From assembly GCA_934754415.1 (NCBI GenBank), contig CAKVIS010000065.1, forward strand, positions 1 through 7,762: 7,762 nucleotides of DNA, given 5' to 3'. The stretch comes from an uncultured Bulleidia sp. (GTDB lineage Bacteria; Bacillota_I; Bacilli_A; Erysipelotrichales; Erysipelotrichaceae). The position numbers and the translations under genes were made by a program. The notes under the pieces were generated by a model. That model saw only the letters and a program-made list of their open reading frames with translations, ran no database searches and had not been told where the DNA came from. This document shows, piece by piece, positions 1-5,748 of the stretch. Numbering within the stretch: the first letter of the stretch is position 1; every line of letters starts with the position of its first letter.

Positions 1-6
1 AAAAAA

Positions 7-32
7 GCGCTACACAACTTAATGTGTAACGC
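7..32 (-). terminator. Hairpin with terminator shape on the minus strand
   Basis: Arms 7-16 and 23-32 pair over ten positions with one mismatch (position 10 against 29) around a six-base loop. On the minus strand the hairpin is followed by six T (the A run at 1-6), the shape of an intrinsic terminator for leftward transcription. No minus-strand gene is visible just to its right, so its client is unclear. It might catch read-through from the tRNA operon. The T run may continue beyond the window edge. Confidence 0.45.
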
Positions 33-53
33 CTATATAAATCTCTACTTGAT

Positions 54-77
54 CAATGTCTTAACTTAATGACATTG
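54..77. repeat. Perfect 7-bp inverted repeat
   Basis: CAATGTC (54-60) and GACATTG (71-77) are exact reverse complements around a ten-base spacer. The spacer carries AACTTAATG, which also occurs at 16-24 in the neighbouring hairpin, so the two structures share a nine-base direct repeat. There is no T run on either side, so this is not a terminator. An operator or a chance structure are both possible. Confidence 0.3.
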
Positions 78-118
78 CTGTTTATAAATGGAAACATATC
101 TGTATTTTTATTCATATT

Positions 119-382
119 TTGTTCATGTGGATGATTTGTTTCCTTCCCGTTTATTATAAAGTTGCAAATATATATGGCTTTTATAATCTCAGTGTTAAAG
201 CTAGTAGACTTCCATACATAGTATTTTTAGCTTTGACCTTTTCATTAGAGATTGGATCCGCACTTCTATATACATGGATTATTAAGACACTTGCAAATAA
301 TCTGAAAATCAGAAATTATTTACTTGCCATTTCCATAGCATTGATAGGCATGGGTATACTAATTTTACTGACGCAGAAATGA
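119..382 (+). CDS. Orphan hypothetical membrane protein, possibly a gene remnant
   Basis: The frame gives up to 87 residues from a TTG at 119, with ATG alternatives at 125 and 131. None has a recognisable ribosome binding site. Two hydrophobic stretches, about residues 32-55 and 66-84, would be membrane segments, separated by a short basic loop (KTLANNLKIR). I do not recognise a family. An overlapping frame starting with ATG at 69 encodes another hydrophobic segment and stops just after 131, so a frameshifted remnant of a longer membrane protein is possible. A plus-strand terminator at 530-568 is consistent with rightward transcription here, which is the main support for a real gene. The chance that this is not expressed is considerable. 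Confidence 0.3.
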   Translation: MFMWMICFLPVYYKVANIYGFYNLSVKASRLPYIVFLALTFSLEIGSALLYTWIIKTLANNLKIRNYLLAISIALIGMGILILLTQK

Positions 383-529
383 TTTGAGACTTTAAGAACA
401 GTTACTTGATACTGCACACAGAATAAGTGCAGCAACAATCATATATAATTTTCATTACGTAAACATGCAAATTTAAACTAAGCATAAGCAGTAATCGTTT
501 CGTTTCCAAACTATCATTCATTTTCTTAC
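383..529. other. Intergenic stretch without recognised genes
   Basis: No convincing coding sequence is seen on either strand; the minus-strand frame running through here has no ribosome binding site and no protein-like composition. A small inverted repeat, CTGCAC (412-417) with GTGCAG (427-432), could form a six-base-pair hairpin but has no adjoining T run. Together with the terminators at 530-568 and 614-648 this fills the gap between the orphan ORF and the first tRNA operon. Confidence 0.5.
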
Positions 530-568
530 AGAGATTCCCACTTAAAATGGAGTTGTGAATCTCTTTTT
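530..568 (+). terminator. Intrinsic terminator, plus strand
   Basis: AGAGATTC (530-537) pairs perfectly with GAATCTCT (557-564), and the stem runs directly into TTTTT (564-568). It would end rightward transcription coming from the orphan ORF region, just before the oppositely oriented tRNA operon terminator at 614-648. The two form a convergent terminator pair. Confidence 0.6.
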
Positions 569-613
569 CTCTGTGAAATTTCGCTTCTACTCTTAACAGC
601 TTATTCAAATACC

Positions 614-648
614 AAACAAAAAAGATACCCAAATTAATGGATATCTTT
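614..648 (-). terminator. Intrinsic terminator of tRNA operon 1
   Basis: On the minus strand AAAGATATCC (648-639) pairs with GGGTATCTTT (630-621), ten base pairs including one G-U, around an eight-base loop, and then runs into T-rich sequence. It begins six bases after the tRNA-Ala 3' end, so it is the terminator of the tRNA-Ile/tRNA-Ala transcript. Confidence 0.75.
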
Positions 649-653
649 CAAAG

Positions 654-726
654 TGGAGCTAAGGAGGATCGAACTCCTGACCCCCTGCTTGCAAAGCAGG
701 TGCTCTCCCAGCTGAGCTATAACCCC
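654..726 (-). tRNA. tRNA-Ala (anticodon TGC), copy 1
   Basis: The minus strand folds into a full 73-nt cloverleaf: acceptor stem GGGGTTA with TAGCTCC (two G-U pairs), a D arm with AGCTCAG, an anticodon stem CCTGC/GCAGG around loop TTTGCAA (anticodon TGC at 691-693), and a T arm with TTCGATC. The discriminator base is A at 654. CCA is not encoded (the next bases are CTT), so it must be added after transcription. It is the second tRNA in an Ile-Ala pair, 25 nt after tRNA-Ile. It differs from copy 2 at one D-loop base (position 710 against 3482). Confidence 0.97.
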
Positions 727-751
727 GTATATATCACGATGAATAAAGTAG

Positions 752-825
<74 letters not shown>

Positions 826-846
826 GTATTCATCGAATGCTTAAAT

Positions 847-875
847 ATAATACCAACCACCTATATTCTTGTCAA
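847..875 (-). promoter_or_regulatory. Sigma-A promoter of tRNA operon 1
   Basis: On the minus strand a perfect -35 TTGACA (870-875) is followed by a 17-bp spacer and -10 TATTAT (847-852), placing the start near 840, about 15 nt before the tRNA-Ile 5' end. The sequence just upstream (about 876-900) is an A/T-tract palindrome around AACTTTTT and AAAAAGTT that could serve as an UP element. Both tRNA promoters in the window share GACAAG after the -35, TGGTATTATA at the -10 and AAGCA near the start. Confidence 0.88.
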
Positions 876-929
876 CAACTTTTTTAAAAAGTTTTTTGCA
901 GAATGTTGGAGGACCATTTGCAACGCCAG

Positions 930-966
930 AAAAGAAAAACTCTCATGTTGTTGAAACCATGAGAGT
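930..966 (-). terminator. Intrinsic terminator of feoAB
   Basis: ACTCTCATG and CATGAGAGT (966-958 with 947-939 on the minus strand) form a perfect nine-base-pair stem with a ten-base loop, followed on the minus strand by a T-rich run (complement of 930-939). It lies 14 bases after the feoB stop codon and ends the transcript before the next tRNA promoter. Confidence 0.85.
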
Positions 967-979
967 AAGTGTATTCTGA

Positions 980-3328
980 TTAAAATAACATCAGTAGGGT
1001 GTGCAGGATAAAGGCAACAATCCAGGCAATCCCTATCTGGAAAACTACCATCCTGAACATTTCTTTTTTACCTGCTTCTTTAGAATATGCACTGCATGCG
1101 GCAATACATGGAGTATACAGCAAACAGAATACAAGATATGTAAAAGCAGATGCTGCAGAGATGGAAGTCTGTAAAGCTTCTGTGCTTCCATACAATATTG
1201 TTAACATGGAAACGACACTTTCTTTTGCCATAAATCCGGAGATAAGTGCTGTTACAAGTTTCCAGTTGTCTAAGCCAAGTGGTGCAAATAAAGGTGTTAA
1301 AAGACCTGCAAGGTATGCCAGAATGCTTTGATCAGAATGTTCTACCATGTGCATGGTGAAGTCAAAGTTCTGTAAGAACCATACAACGATAGTACCAAGG
1401 AAAATGACAGTAAAAGCTTTTTGAAGAAAGTCTCTTGCTTTTTCCCACATGAGCTGTGTGACAGACTTCATGGAAGGAATACGATAATTTGGTAATTCCA
1501 TGACAAATGGTACGGCTTCTCCTGTATAGACAGTGTGATTCAGTATCAATGCTACAAGAATAGCCGTCAGAATACCAATAAAGTACATGGCTGTCATAAT
1601 AAGACCTGCATAGTGAGGAAAGAAAGCGCTGGCAAAGAAACCATAGACTGGCATTTTTGCAGAACAGGACATGAATGGTATTAACATTCTTGTAATCTTT
1701 CTGTCTCTGTCTGATGGAAGAGTTCTTGTGGACATGACAGCTGGTACTGTGCATCCAAACCCTATTAACATAGGCACAATACTTCTTCCTGATAATCCAA
1801 TCTTACGTAATAGCTTGTCCATGATAAAGGCAATACGTGCCATATAGCCGCTATCCTCCAGTAAAGACAGGAAGAAGTATAAGATGACAATAATCGGAAC
1901 GAAACTGATGACACTGCCTACTCCTTTAAAGATGGCATCGATAATCAGACTGTGTAATGGTACAGACACATCCAGAGTCGTTAACAATGTATCGGTTGCC
2001 TGGGAAATCATAGTAATGCCTTCATCCAGAAGACTTTGAAGAAAAGCACCGATAACATTGAAAGATAAATAGAATACACATGCCATGATGAGTACAAATA
2101 CAGGGATGGCGGTCCATTTCCCTGTTAAGACAGCATCTATTTTTTCTGAACGCACCTGTTCTTTGGAAACGTGTGGTTTGACAACTGTTTTACTGCATAA
2201 GGAGCGTATGAAGGTATAGCGCATATCCGCAATGGCAGCTGCTCTGTCCAGACCTCTTTCTGTTTCCATCTGAGAGATGATGTGCTGGACCATGTCTTTT
2301 TCGTTATCGCTTAATGCAAGCTGATTCTCTATGAGTTCATCTTTTTCGATAAGTTTACTTGCCGCAAAACGTACAGGAAGATCTGCTCTTTCTGCATGAT
2401 CTTCAATCAGACTCATAATTCCGTGGATTGCTCTGTGTACTGCGCCTCCGTGATCGTTTTTATCGCAGAAGTCATCTCTTGCAGGACATTCCTGATAAGT
2501 GGCAATGTGCAGTGCATGTTCTATTAACTCATGAATGCCCTGATTTTTAGCTGCGGAAATAGGAATTACAGGTACCTGCAGGATTTCCTCCATTTTATTG
2601 ATAAGAATCACGCCGCCATTACCACTTAATTCGTCCATCATGTTTAAGGCAATGACCATTGGCTTGCCTAACTCTAAAAGTTGCAATGTCAGGTAGAGAT
2701 TTCTTTCAATGTTGGTCGCATCTACAATATTGATAATGGCAGTTGGTTTTTCTTCAAGAATAAACTTTCTTGAAACAATTTCTTCACTTGTATAAGGAGA
2801 CAGAGAATAAATTCCTGGAAGATCTACTACTTCAGTTTCCGGATGACCAATAATAGAACCGCTTTTTCTGTCTACAGTTACCCCGGGGAAGTTACCTACA
2901 TGCTGGTTACTGCCAGTGAGCTGATTAAACAGGGTGGTTTTGCCGCAGTTTTGATTACCTGCCAGTGCGAAAACCAGTTTTCCTTCTGTTTTTGGCTTGT
3001 GATTGTGTTCGTCACGATAGGCTTGTGTATCATAGGTTTCCCCAAGACGAGGATGTCCAATATCTGAAGTGATTTTCAGAGTGTTTTCGGTTTGTTTTTG
3101 TGTATGTACATCTTTAATGCCAATCTGTTTTGCATCATCCAGACGGATGGTTAATTCGTATCCTGATACCATGATCTGAATGGGATCATTCATCGGTGCA
3201 TATTTCACAAGGGTGACTTCCATGCCTGGAATAATTCCAAGATCCAGAAAGTGCTGACGTGTAGCCCCTTGTCCTTCTACGGTTGTAATATAGGCGCTTT
3301 GTCCTATTTTGAGTTCGTTGAGTTTCAT
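980..3328 (-). CDS. feoB: Fused FeoA-FeoB ferrous iron transporter
   Basis: This 782-residue protein is the GTPase-coupled Fe(II) importer of the cytoplasmic membrane. Residues 1-75 are a FeoA-like SH3 domain, normally a separate protein. A charged linker leads to the G domain: G1 GNQNCGKT (124-131), G2 GVTV (149-152), G3 DLPG (169-172), G4 NMMD (229-232) and G5 SAAK (258-261). A helical GDI region follows to about 390. The membrane part (about 405-782) carries two Gate-type segments with conserved cysteines in GFGC (Cys526), SCSAK (Cys555) and YTPC (Cys741). All GTPase motifs look intact. The ATG at 3326-3328 is preceded by GGAGG at 3341-3345, a slightly long spacing of 12. The gene is monocistronic between its own promoter and terminator; no separate feoA or feoC is in the window. 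The fusion is known in Bacillota. Identification is very secure. Confidence 0.97.
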   Translation of the reverse strand: MKLNELKIGQSAYITTVEGQGATRQHFLDLGIIPGMEVTLVKYAPMNDPIQIMVSGYELTIRLDDAKQIGIKDVHTQKQTENTLKITSDIGHPRLGETYDTQAYRDEHNHKPKTEGKLVFALAGNQNCGKTTLFNQLTGSNQHVGNFPGVTVDRKSGSIIGHPETEVVDLPGIYSLSPYTSEEIVSRKFILEEKPTAIINIVDATNIERNLYLTLQLLELGKPMVIALNMMDELSGNGGVILINKMEEILQVPVIPISAAKNQGIHELIEHALHIATYQECPARDDFCDKNDHGGAVHRAIHGIMSLIEDHAERADLPVRFAASKLIEKDELIENQLALSDNEKDMVQHIISQMETERGLDRAAAIADMRYTFIRSLCSKTVVKPHVSKEQVRSEKIDAVLTGKWTAIPVFVLIMACVFYLSFNVIGAFLQSLLDEGITMISQATDTLLTTLDVSVPLHSLIIDAIFKGVGSVISFVPIIVILYFFLSLLEDSGYMARIAFIMDKLLRKIGLSGRSIVPMLIGFGCTVPAVMSTRTLPSDRDRKITRMLIPFMSCSAKMPVYGFFASAFFPHYAGLIMTAMYFIGILTAILVALILNHTVYTGEAVPFVMELPNYRIPSMKSVTQLMWEKARDFLQKAFTVIFLGTIVVWFLQNFDFTMHMVEHSDQSILAYLAGLLTPLFAPLGLDNWKLVTALISGFMAKESVVSMLTILYGSTEALQTSISAASAFTYLVFCLLYTPCIAACSAYSKEAGKKEMFRMVVFQIGIAWIVAFILHTLLMLF

Positions 3329-3332
3329 ATGG

Positions 3333-3366
3333 CTAACTTACCTCCAACACTATTGTAATAAGTTAG
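3333..3366. promoter_or_regulatory. Candidate operator: 8-bp inverted repeat around the feoAB core promoter
   Basis: CTAACTTA (3333-3340) and TAAGTTAG (3359-3366) are perfect reverse complements separated by 18 bp. The arms bracket the predicted -10 box, start site and GGAGG of feoAB. The half-site resembles that of DtxR/IdeR-type iron repressors (TTAGGTTAG-like), though the spacing is wider than the classic contiguous site. Binding by an iron-sensing repressor is an inference; no regulator gene is in the window. Confidence 0.4.
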
Positions 3367-3379
3367 ATAACAATGTTAA
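3352..3379 (-). promoter_or_regulatory. Promoter of feoAB
   Basis: On the minus strand TTAACA (3374-3379, one mismatch to the -35 consensus), a 16-bp spacer and TACAAT (3352-3357, one mismatch to the -10 consensus) place the start near 3345, right at the ribosome binding site region. A short palindrome TAACAATGTTA overlaps the -35 box. The promoter sits just after the terminator of tRNA operon 2, so feoAB is probably transcribed independently. Confidence 0.55.
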
Positions 3380-3391
3380 GCAAAAAGTAAT

Positions 3392-3418
3392 AAAAAACCG
3401 GACAAATTTTGTCCGGTT
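3392..3418 (-). terminator. Intrinsic terminator of tRNA operon 2
   Basis: On the minus strand AACCGGACA and TGTCCGGTT form a GC-rich nine-base-pair stem (extendable through the A/T centre), followed by six T (complement of 3392-3397). It starts eight bases after the tRNA-Ala 3' end. Its sequence is unrelated to the terminator of tRNA operon 1. Confidence 0.88.
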
Positions 3419-3425
3419 GATTTAG

Positions 3426-3498
3426 TGGAGCTAAGGAGGATCGAACTCCTGACCCCCTGCTTGCAAAGCAGGTGCTCTCCCGGCTGAGCTATAACCCC
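3426..3498 (-). tRNA. tRNA-Ala (anticodon TGC), copy 2
   Basis: A 73-nt cloverleaf equal to copy 1 except for one D-loop base (3482), with the anticodon at 3463-3465 and discriminator A at 3426. The following bases are CTA, so CCA is not encoded. It is 16 nt after the encoded CCA of tRNA-Ile copy 2 and shares its promoter and terminator. Confidence 0.97.
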
Positions 3499-3514
3499 AA
3501 TACATCATAAGAAA

Positions 3515-3591
<77 letters not shown>

Positions 3592-3609
3592 ATTTCTTTG
3601 TGCTTGTCT

Positions 3610-3638
3610 ATAATACCACTTCCATAAACACTTGTCAC
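3610..3638 (-). promoter_or_regulatory. Sigma-A promoter of tRNA operon 2
   Basis: On the minus strand GTGACA (3633-3638), a 17-bp spacer and TATTAT (3610-3615) lie about 20 bp upstream of tRNA-Ile. The -35 has one mismatch, against none in operon 1, so this copy may be somewhat weaker. The start is expected near 3603. A T-rich tract precedes it on the plus strand (A-rich on the minus strand), as expected for an UP element. Confidence 0.82.
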
Positions 3639-3666
3639 GTTTTTTTCTGAATATAGGAAAAATAGA

Positions 3667-3695
3667 TTACTTGTGGTAGAGTAGTGACGTTATAC
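3667..3695 (+). promoter_or_regulatory. Weak candidate promoter for the COG2426-iadA operon
   Basis: TTACTT (3667-3672), a 17-bp spacer and TTATAC (3690-3695) are the best-spaced boxes before the GGAGG at 3704-3708. Neither box is close to consensus. Some promoter must lie in 3600-3700, because the upstream genes read the other way. This exact assignment is tentative. Confidence 0.28.
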
Positions 3696-3716
3696 AAAAC
3701 AGTGGAGGTTATCTGC

Positions 3717-4214
3717 ATGAATGGATTTTTAACTTGGTTTATGGGAACGATAGGACAGCATATTTCTCCGTCCTTATCTGTCTTTATTGTTTCTATGATT
3801 CCTTTGATTGAAGAAAGAGGAGGTCTTGTACTTGCAAGATTGTTACAGATTCCGATGTGGCAGGCAATATTCTGGTGTGTACTTGGAAATATTGTACCTA
3901 TTCCTTTTATATTGTTATTAATCAAAAAGATTATTCACTGGATGGCAGATCATCATATGAGTAAGATTGCGACATGGCTGGAAGAAAAAGCCGCAAAGAA
4001 CAGACCTAAGATTGAAAAATACGGATTCTGGGGATTGATGTTATTTGTAGGTATTCCTTTACCTGGAACAGGTGCCTGGACAGGGTCTCTTGTCGCATCC
4101 TTATTTGATATGGATCTGAAGAAAGCATCCTTATCTATATTATTGGGTATCTTTTTAGCAGCTGTAATCATGACAGTTGTTTCATATGGTGCATTAGGCG
4201 CTATAATTGGATAA
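3717..4214 (+). CDS. COG2426 / small multidrug export family membrane protein
   Basis: A 165-residue hydrophobic protein with four or so membrane segments. The family signature is visible: an acidic motif PLIEERGG near residues 29-36, the GNIVPIPF stretch near 60-67, and GIPLPGTGAWTGS near 112-124. These fit PF06695/COG2426, named putative small multidrug export proteins and related in fold to the DedA superfamily. The drug-export label has little experimental basis, so the substrate is unknown. The ATG at 3717 is chosen because GGAGG at 3704-3708 sits eight bases before it; an in-frame GTG at 3684 has no such site. The stop is 17 nt before iadA, which implies co-transcription. Family assignment is confident, function is not. 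Confidence 0.9.
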   Translation: MNGFLTWFMGTIGQHISPSLSVFIVSMIPLIEERGGLVLARLLQIPMWQAIFWCVLGNIVPIPFILLLIKKIIHWMADHHMSKIATWLEEKAAKNRPKIEKYGFWGLMLFVGIPLPGTGAWTGSLVASLFDMDLKKASLSILLGIFLAAVIMTVVSYGALGAIIG

Positions 4215-4231
4215 GAAAGAAGGCTAAAAGT

Positions 4232-5368
4232 ATGTTTTTGAAATTAACAGGCGGGCATGTGTATGCTCCGGAAGACATGGGTATTCAGGATGTGTTGATG
4301 AGTGAAGGCAAAATCATTCAGATTGCAGACCATATTGATTTTTCTTTTCCACAGGATTACGAAGAAATAGACTGTACAGGCAAAACAATCGTTCCTGGTT
4401 TCTTTGACCAGCATGTACATATCTTAGGAGGTGGAGGAGAAAACGGATTTGCTTCACTGATAAGAGAGTTGCAGATGACAGATTGTATTCGTTATGGTGT
4501 GACCAGTGTTGTTGGTTTACTGGGAACAGATGCACATGCAAAAAGTGTTCCTGCTTTAATCGCAAAAACAAAGGGATTAAGAGAACAGGGAATCAGTGCA
4601 TGGTGTCTGACAGGTTCTTATGCATATCCAAGCACCACTTTAACAGGAAGCTTAGGTACGGATGTGGCTTTTATTGATGAAGTCATCGGTGTTAAGATTG
4701 CCATCAGTGACCATAGATCTTCTCAGGTAGACAGACATGAACTGACACGTGTGGCAAGTGAAGTCAGAACTGCTGCTTTACTTGCTAAAAAGCCGGGTGT
4801 AGTACATATGCATACAGGTACAGGAAAGATTGGCTATAAGGATGTCATGAAAATTGTTGAAGAAAGTGATATTCCTGTGACACAGTTTCGTCCAACACAT
4901 GTAGCAAATCAGTATGAAGATGCCATTGCTTTTGCAAAGATGGGTGGCTATATTGACTTTACAAGTGGACTGGATACAGCAGAAACAGCAAAAATTTTAG
5001 CTGAAACACTGAAGGAAATTCCTTTACGTCAGATTACTTTATCTTCCGATTCCAACGGTTCTTTTCCAAAGTGGAGTGTCGATAAGAAGATTATAGGTAT
5101 GGGTATTGGAAAGATGGAGACTTTATATCAGACGATTAAAGATCTCATTCAGATAGAACATGTGGATATATCTACAGCTATTTCCATTATTACTAAAAAT
5201 GTCGCAGATGCACTGGAGATGCCTCAGAAGGGAAGATTGCAGACGCATGCGGATGCGGACTGTGTTATCCTGGATGAAAATCTGGATATTGATGGTGTTG
5301 TGGCTCTTGGAAAAGTCATGATGAAAGATAAAAACATTACTGCAAAGAATTATTATGATTATGAATGA
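4232..5368 (+). CDS. iadA: IadA-type isoaspartyl dipeptidase (amidohydrolase superfamily)
   Basis: This 378-residue TIM-barrel metalloenzyme should hydrolyse beta-aspartyl (isoaspartyl) dipeptides, recycling damaged-protein products. The binuclear-metal ligands are all visible: HVH (61 and 63), the lysine expected to be carboxylated in GVK (155), His194, His223 in RPTHV, and Asp273 in SSDSNGS. GGGGE (Glu70), Tyr130, Arg162 in DHRS and Ser277 match substrate-site residues known from the E. coli enzyme. The position matching the second substrate arginine of E. coli (Arg233 as I recall) reads Asn226, in a loop that looks about three residues shorter, so specificity may differ. Length is close to the usual 390. 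GAAGG at 4219-4223 lies eight bases before the ATG. It is the second gene of a two-gene operon. A phenotype or exact substrate cannot be read from sequence. Confidence 0.93.
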   Translation: MFLKLTGGHVYAPEDMGIQDVLMSEGKIIQIADHIDFSFPQDYEEIDCTGKTIVPGFFDQHVHILGGGGENGFASLIRELQMTDCIRYGVTSVVGLLGTDAHAKSVPALIAKTKGLREQGISAWCLTGSYAYPSTTLTGSLGTDVAFIDEVIGVKIAISDHRSSQVDRHELTRVASEVRTAALLAKKPGVVHMHTGTGKIGYKDVMKIVEESDIPVTQFRPTHVANQYEDAIAFAKMGGYIDFTSGLDTAETAKILAETLKEIPLRQITLSSDSNGSFPKWSVDKKIIGMGIGKMETLYQTIKDLIQIEHVDISTAISIITKNVADALEMPQKGRLQTHADADCVILDENLDIDGVVALGKVMMKDKNITAKNYYDYE

Positions 5369-5392
5369 GGAGAGAAATCTCTTCATTTTTTT
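5367..5392 (+). terminator. Intrinsic terminator of the COG2426-iadA operon
   Basis: GAGGAGA (5367-5373) pairs with TCTCTTC (5378-5384), seven base pairs with one G-U, capped by a GAAA tetraloop and followed by a run of seven T (5386-5392). The left arm begins inside the iadA TGA stop codon, an unusually tight arrangement. Confidence 0.8.
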
Positions 5393-5570
5393 ATATATTA
5401 AGAATTTCAATGCGTCGAATAAGAGAAATTCCATGGAGGATTTCCTTGAGATTATAATGCTTATTTAATTAGAGAATGATAAAAACATGTGTATGTTTGC
5501 ATTGATTTAAGGCCTTTCTAACATATATGTTAGAAGAACCATCTTTTTGGACCTTATTCTTTATTTGATG
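5393..5570. other. AT-rich intergenic region without recognised genes
   Basis: No coding sequence is supported on either strand. A small hairpin AAACAT/ATGTTT lies near 5484-5499, and a perfect palindrome at 5516-5535 is listed separately. This region marks the change from the housekeeping block to lower-GC accessory-looking sequence. Confidence 0.5.
5516..5535. repeat. Perfect 20-nt palindrome
   Basis: TTCTAACATATATGTTAGAA is its own reverse complement, with no spacer. It lies 35 bp upstream of the -35 box of the poly-G promoter, where a transcription factor could bind as a dimer. A T run (5543-5547) appears eight bases downstream, so a poor terminator is an alternative, but the stem is A/T-rich and the gap is long. 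Confidence 0.45.
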
Positions 5571-5600
5571 TTGACTTTGTTTTGCGGGGGGGGTTATAGT
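5571..5600 (+). promoter_or_regulatory. Promoter with a poly-G tract in its spacer
   Basis: TTGACT (5571-5576, one mismatch to consensus) and TATAGT (5595-5600, one mismatch) are separated by 18 bp, and eight of those are an uninterrupted G run (5586-5593). It points at the lipoprotein gene and would give a leader of about 140 nt. Gain or loss of one G shifts the spacing to 19 or to the optimal 17, which in known systems switches promoter strength. Activity is inferred from sequence alone. Confidence 0.55.
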
Positions 5601-5696
5601 TTAAATGAAGTTAATGGAAAAGGCACATTATAAAAAAGATAAATCTTAATAAGAATTATTGTTTAAGAATAAGATGATAACTATTAATGTTTTAAC

Positions 5697-5725
5697 TTTA
5701 CACTATATTAATTGATATTTAAAGT
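5697..5725 (+). promoter_or_regulatory. Alternative proximal promoter for the lipoprotein gene
   Basis: TTTACA (5697-5702, one mismatch) with a 17-bp spacer and TAAAGT (5720-5725, two mismatches) would start transcription near 5732, just before the ribosome binding site. It competes with the poly-G promoter as the main start. In such AT-rich DNA a chance match is quite possible. Confidence 0.3.
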
Positions 5726-5748
5726 GTTGCTTAAAAGGGGGAGTAAAT

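Noticed and set aside
402..632. Minus-strand frame of 76 codons left of tRNA operon 1
   Set aside because: It has no ribosome binding site and overlaps two terminators, and its composition does not look like a protein.
1362..1754. Minus-strand 130-codon frame inside feoB, and the plus-strand frame at 999-1331
   Set aside because: Both are shadows of the clearly coding feoB frame, without start signals of their own.
3684..3716. GTG start 11 codons upstream of the COG2426 ATG
   Set aside because: The GGAGG at 3704-3708 is correctly spaced for the ATG at 3717 and would lie inside the longer reading frame.
3635..3925. Minus-strand 96-codon frame opposite the COG2426 gene, and that at 3953-4171
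   Set aside because: They lie antisense to a well-supported gene and no family is recognisable.
5123..5434. Minus-strand 103-codon frame over the end of iadA
   Set aside because: It crosses the iadA terminator and is antisense to conserved IadA sequence. The isoleucine run reflects antisense of an AT-rich stretch.
5605..5649. Fourteen-codon frame (MKLMEKAHYKKDKS) immediately after the poly-G promoter
   Set aside because: The only purine-rich sequence before it is the G run itself, and the expected transcription start falls at or after its ATG. A leader peptide cannot be excluded but is not supported.
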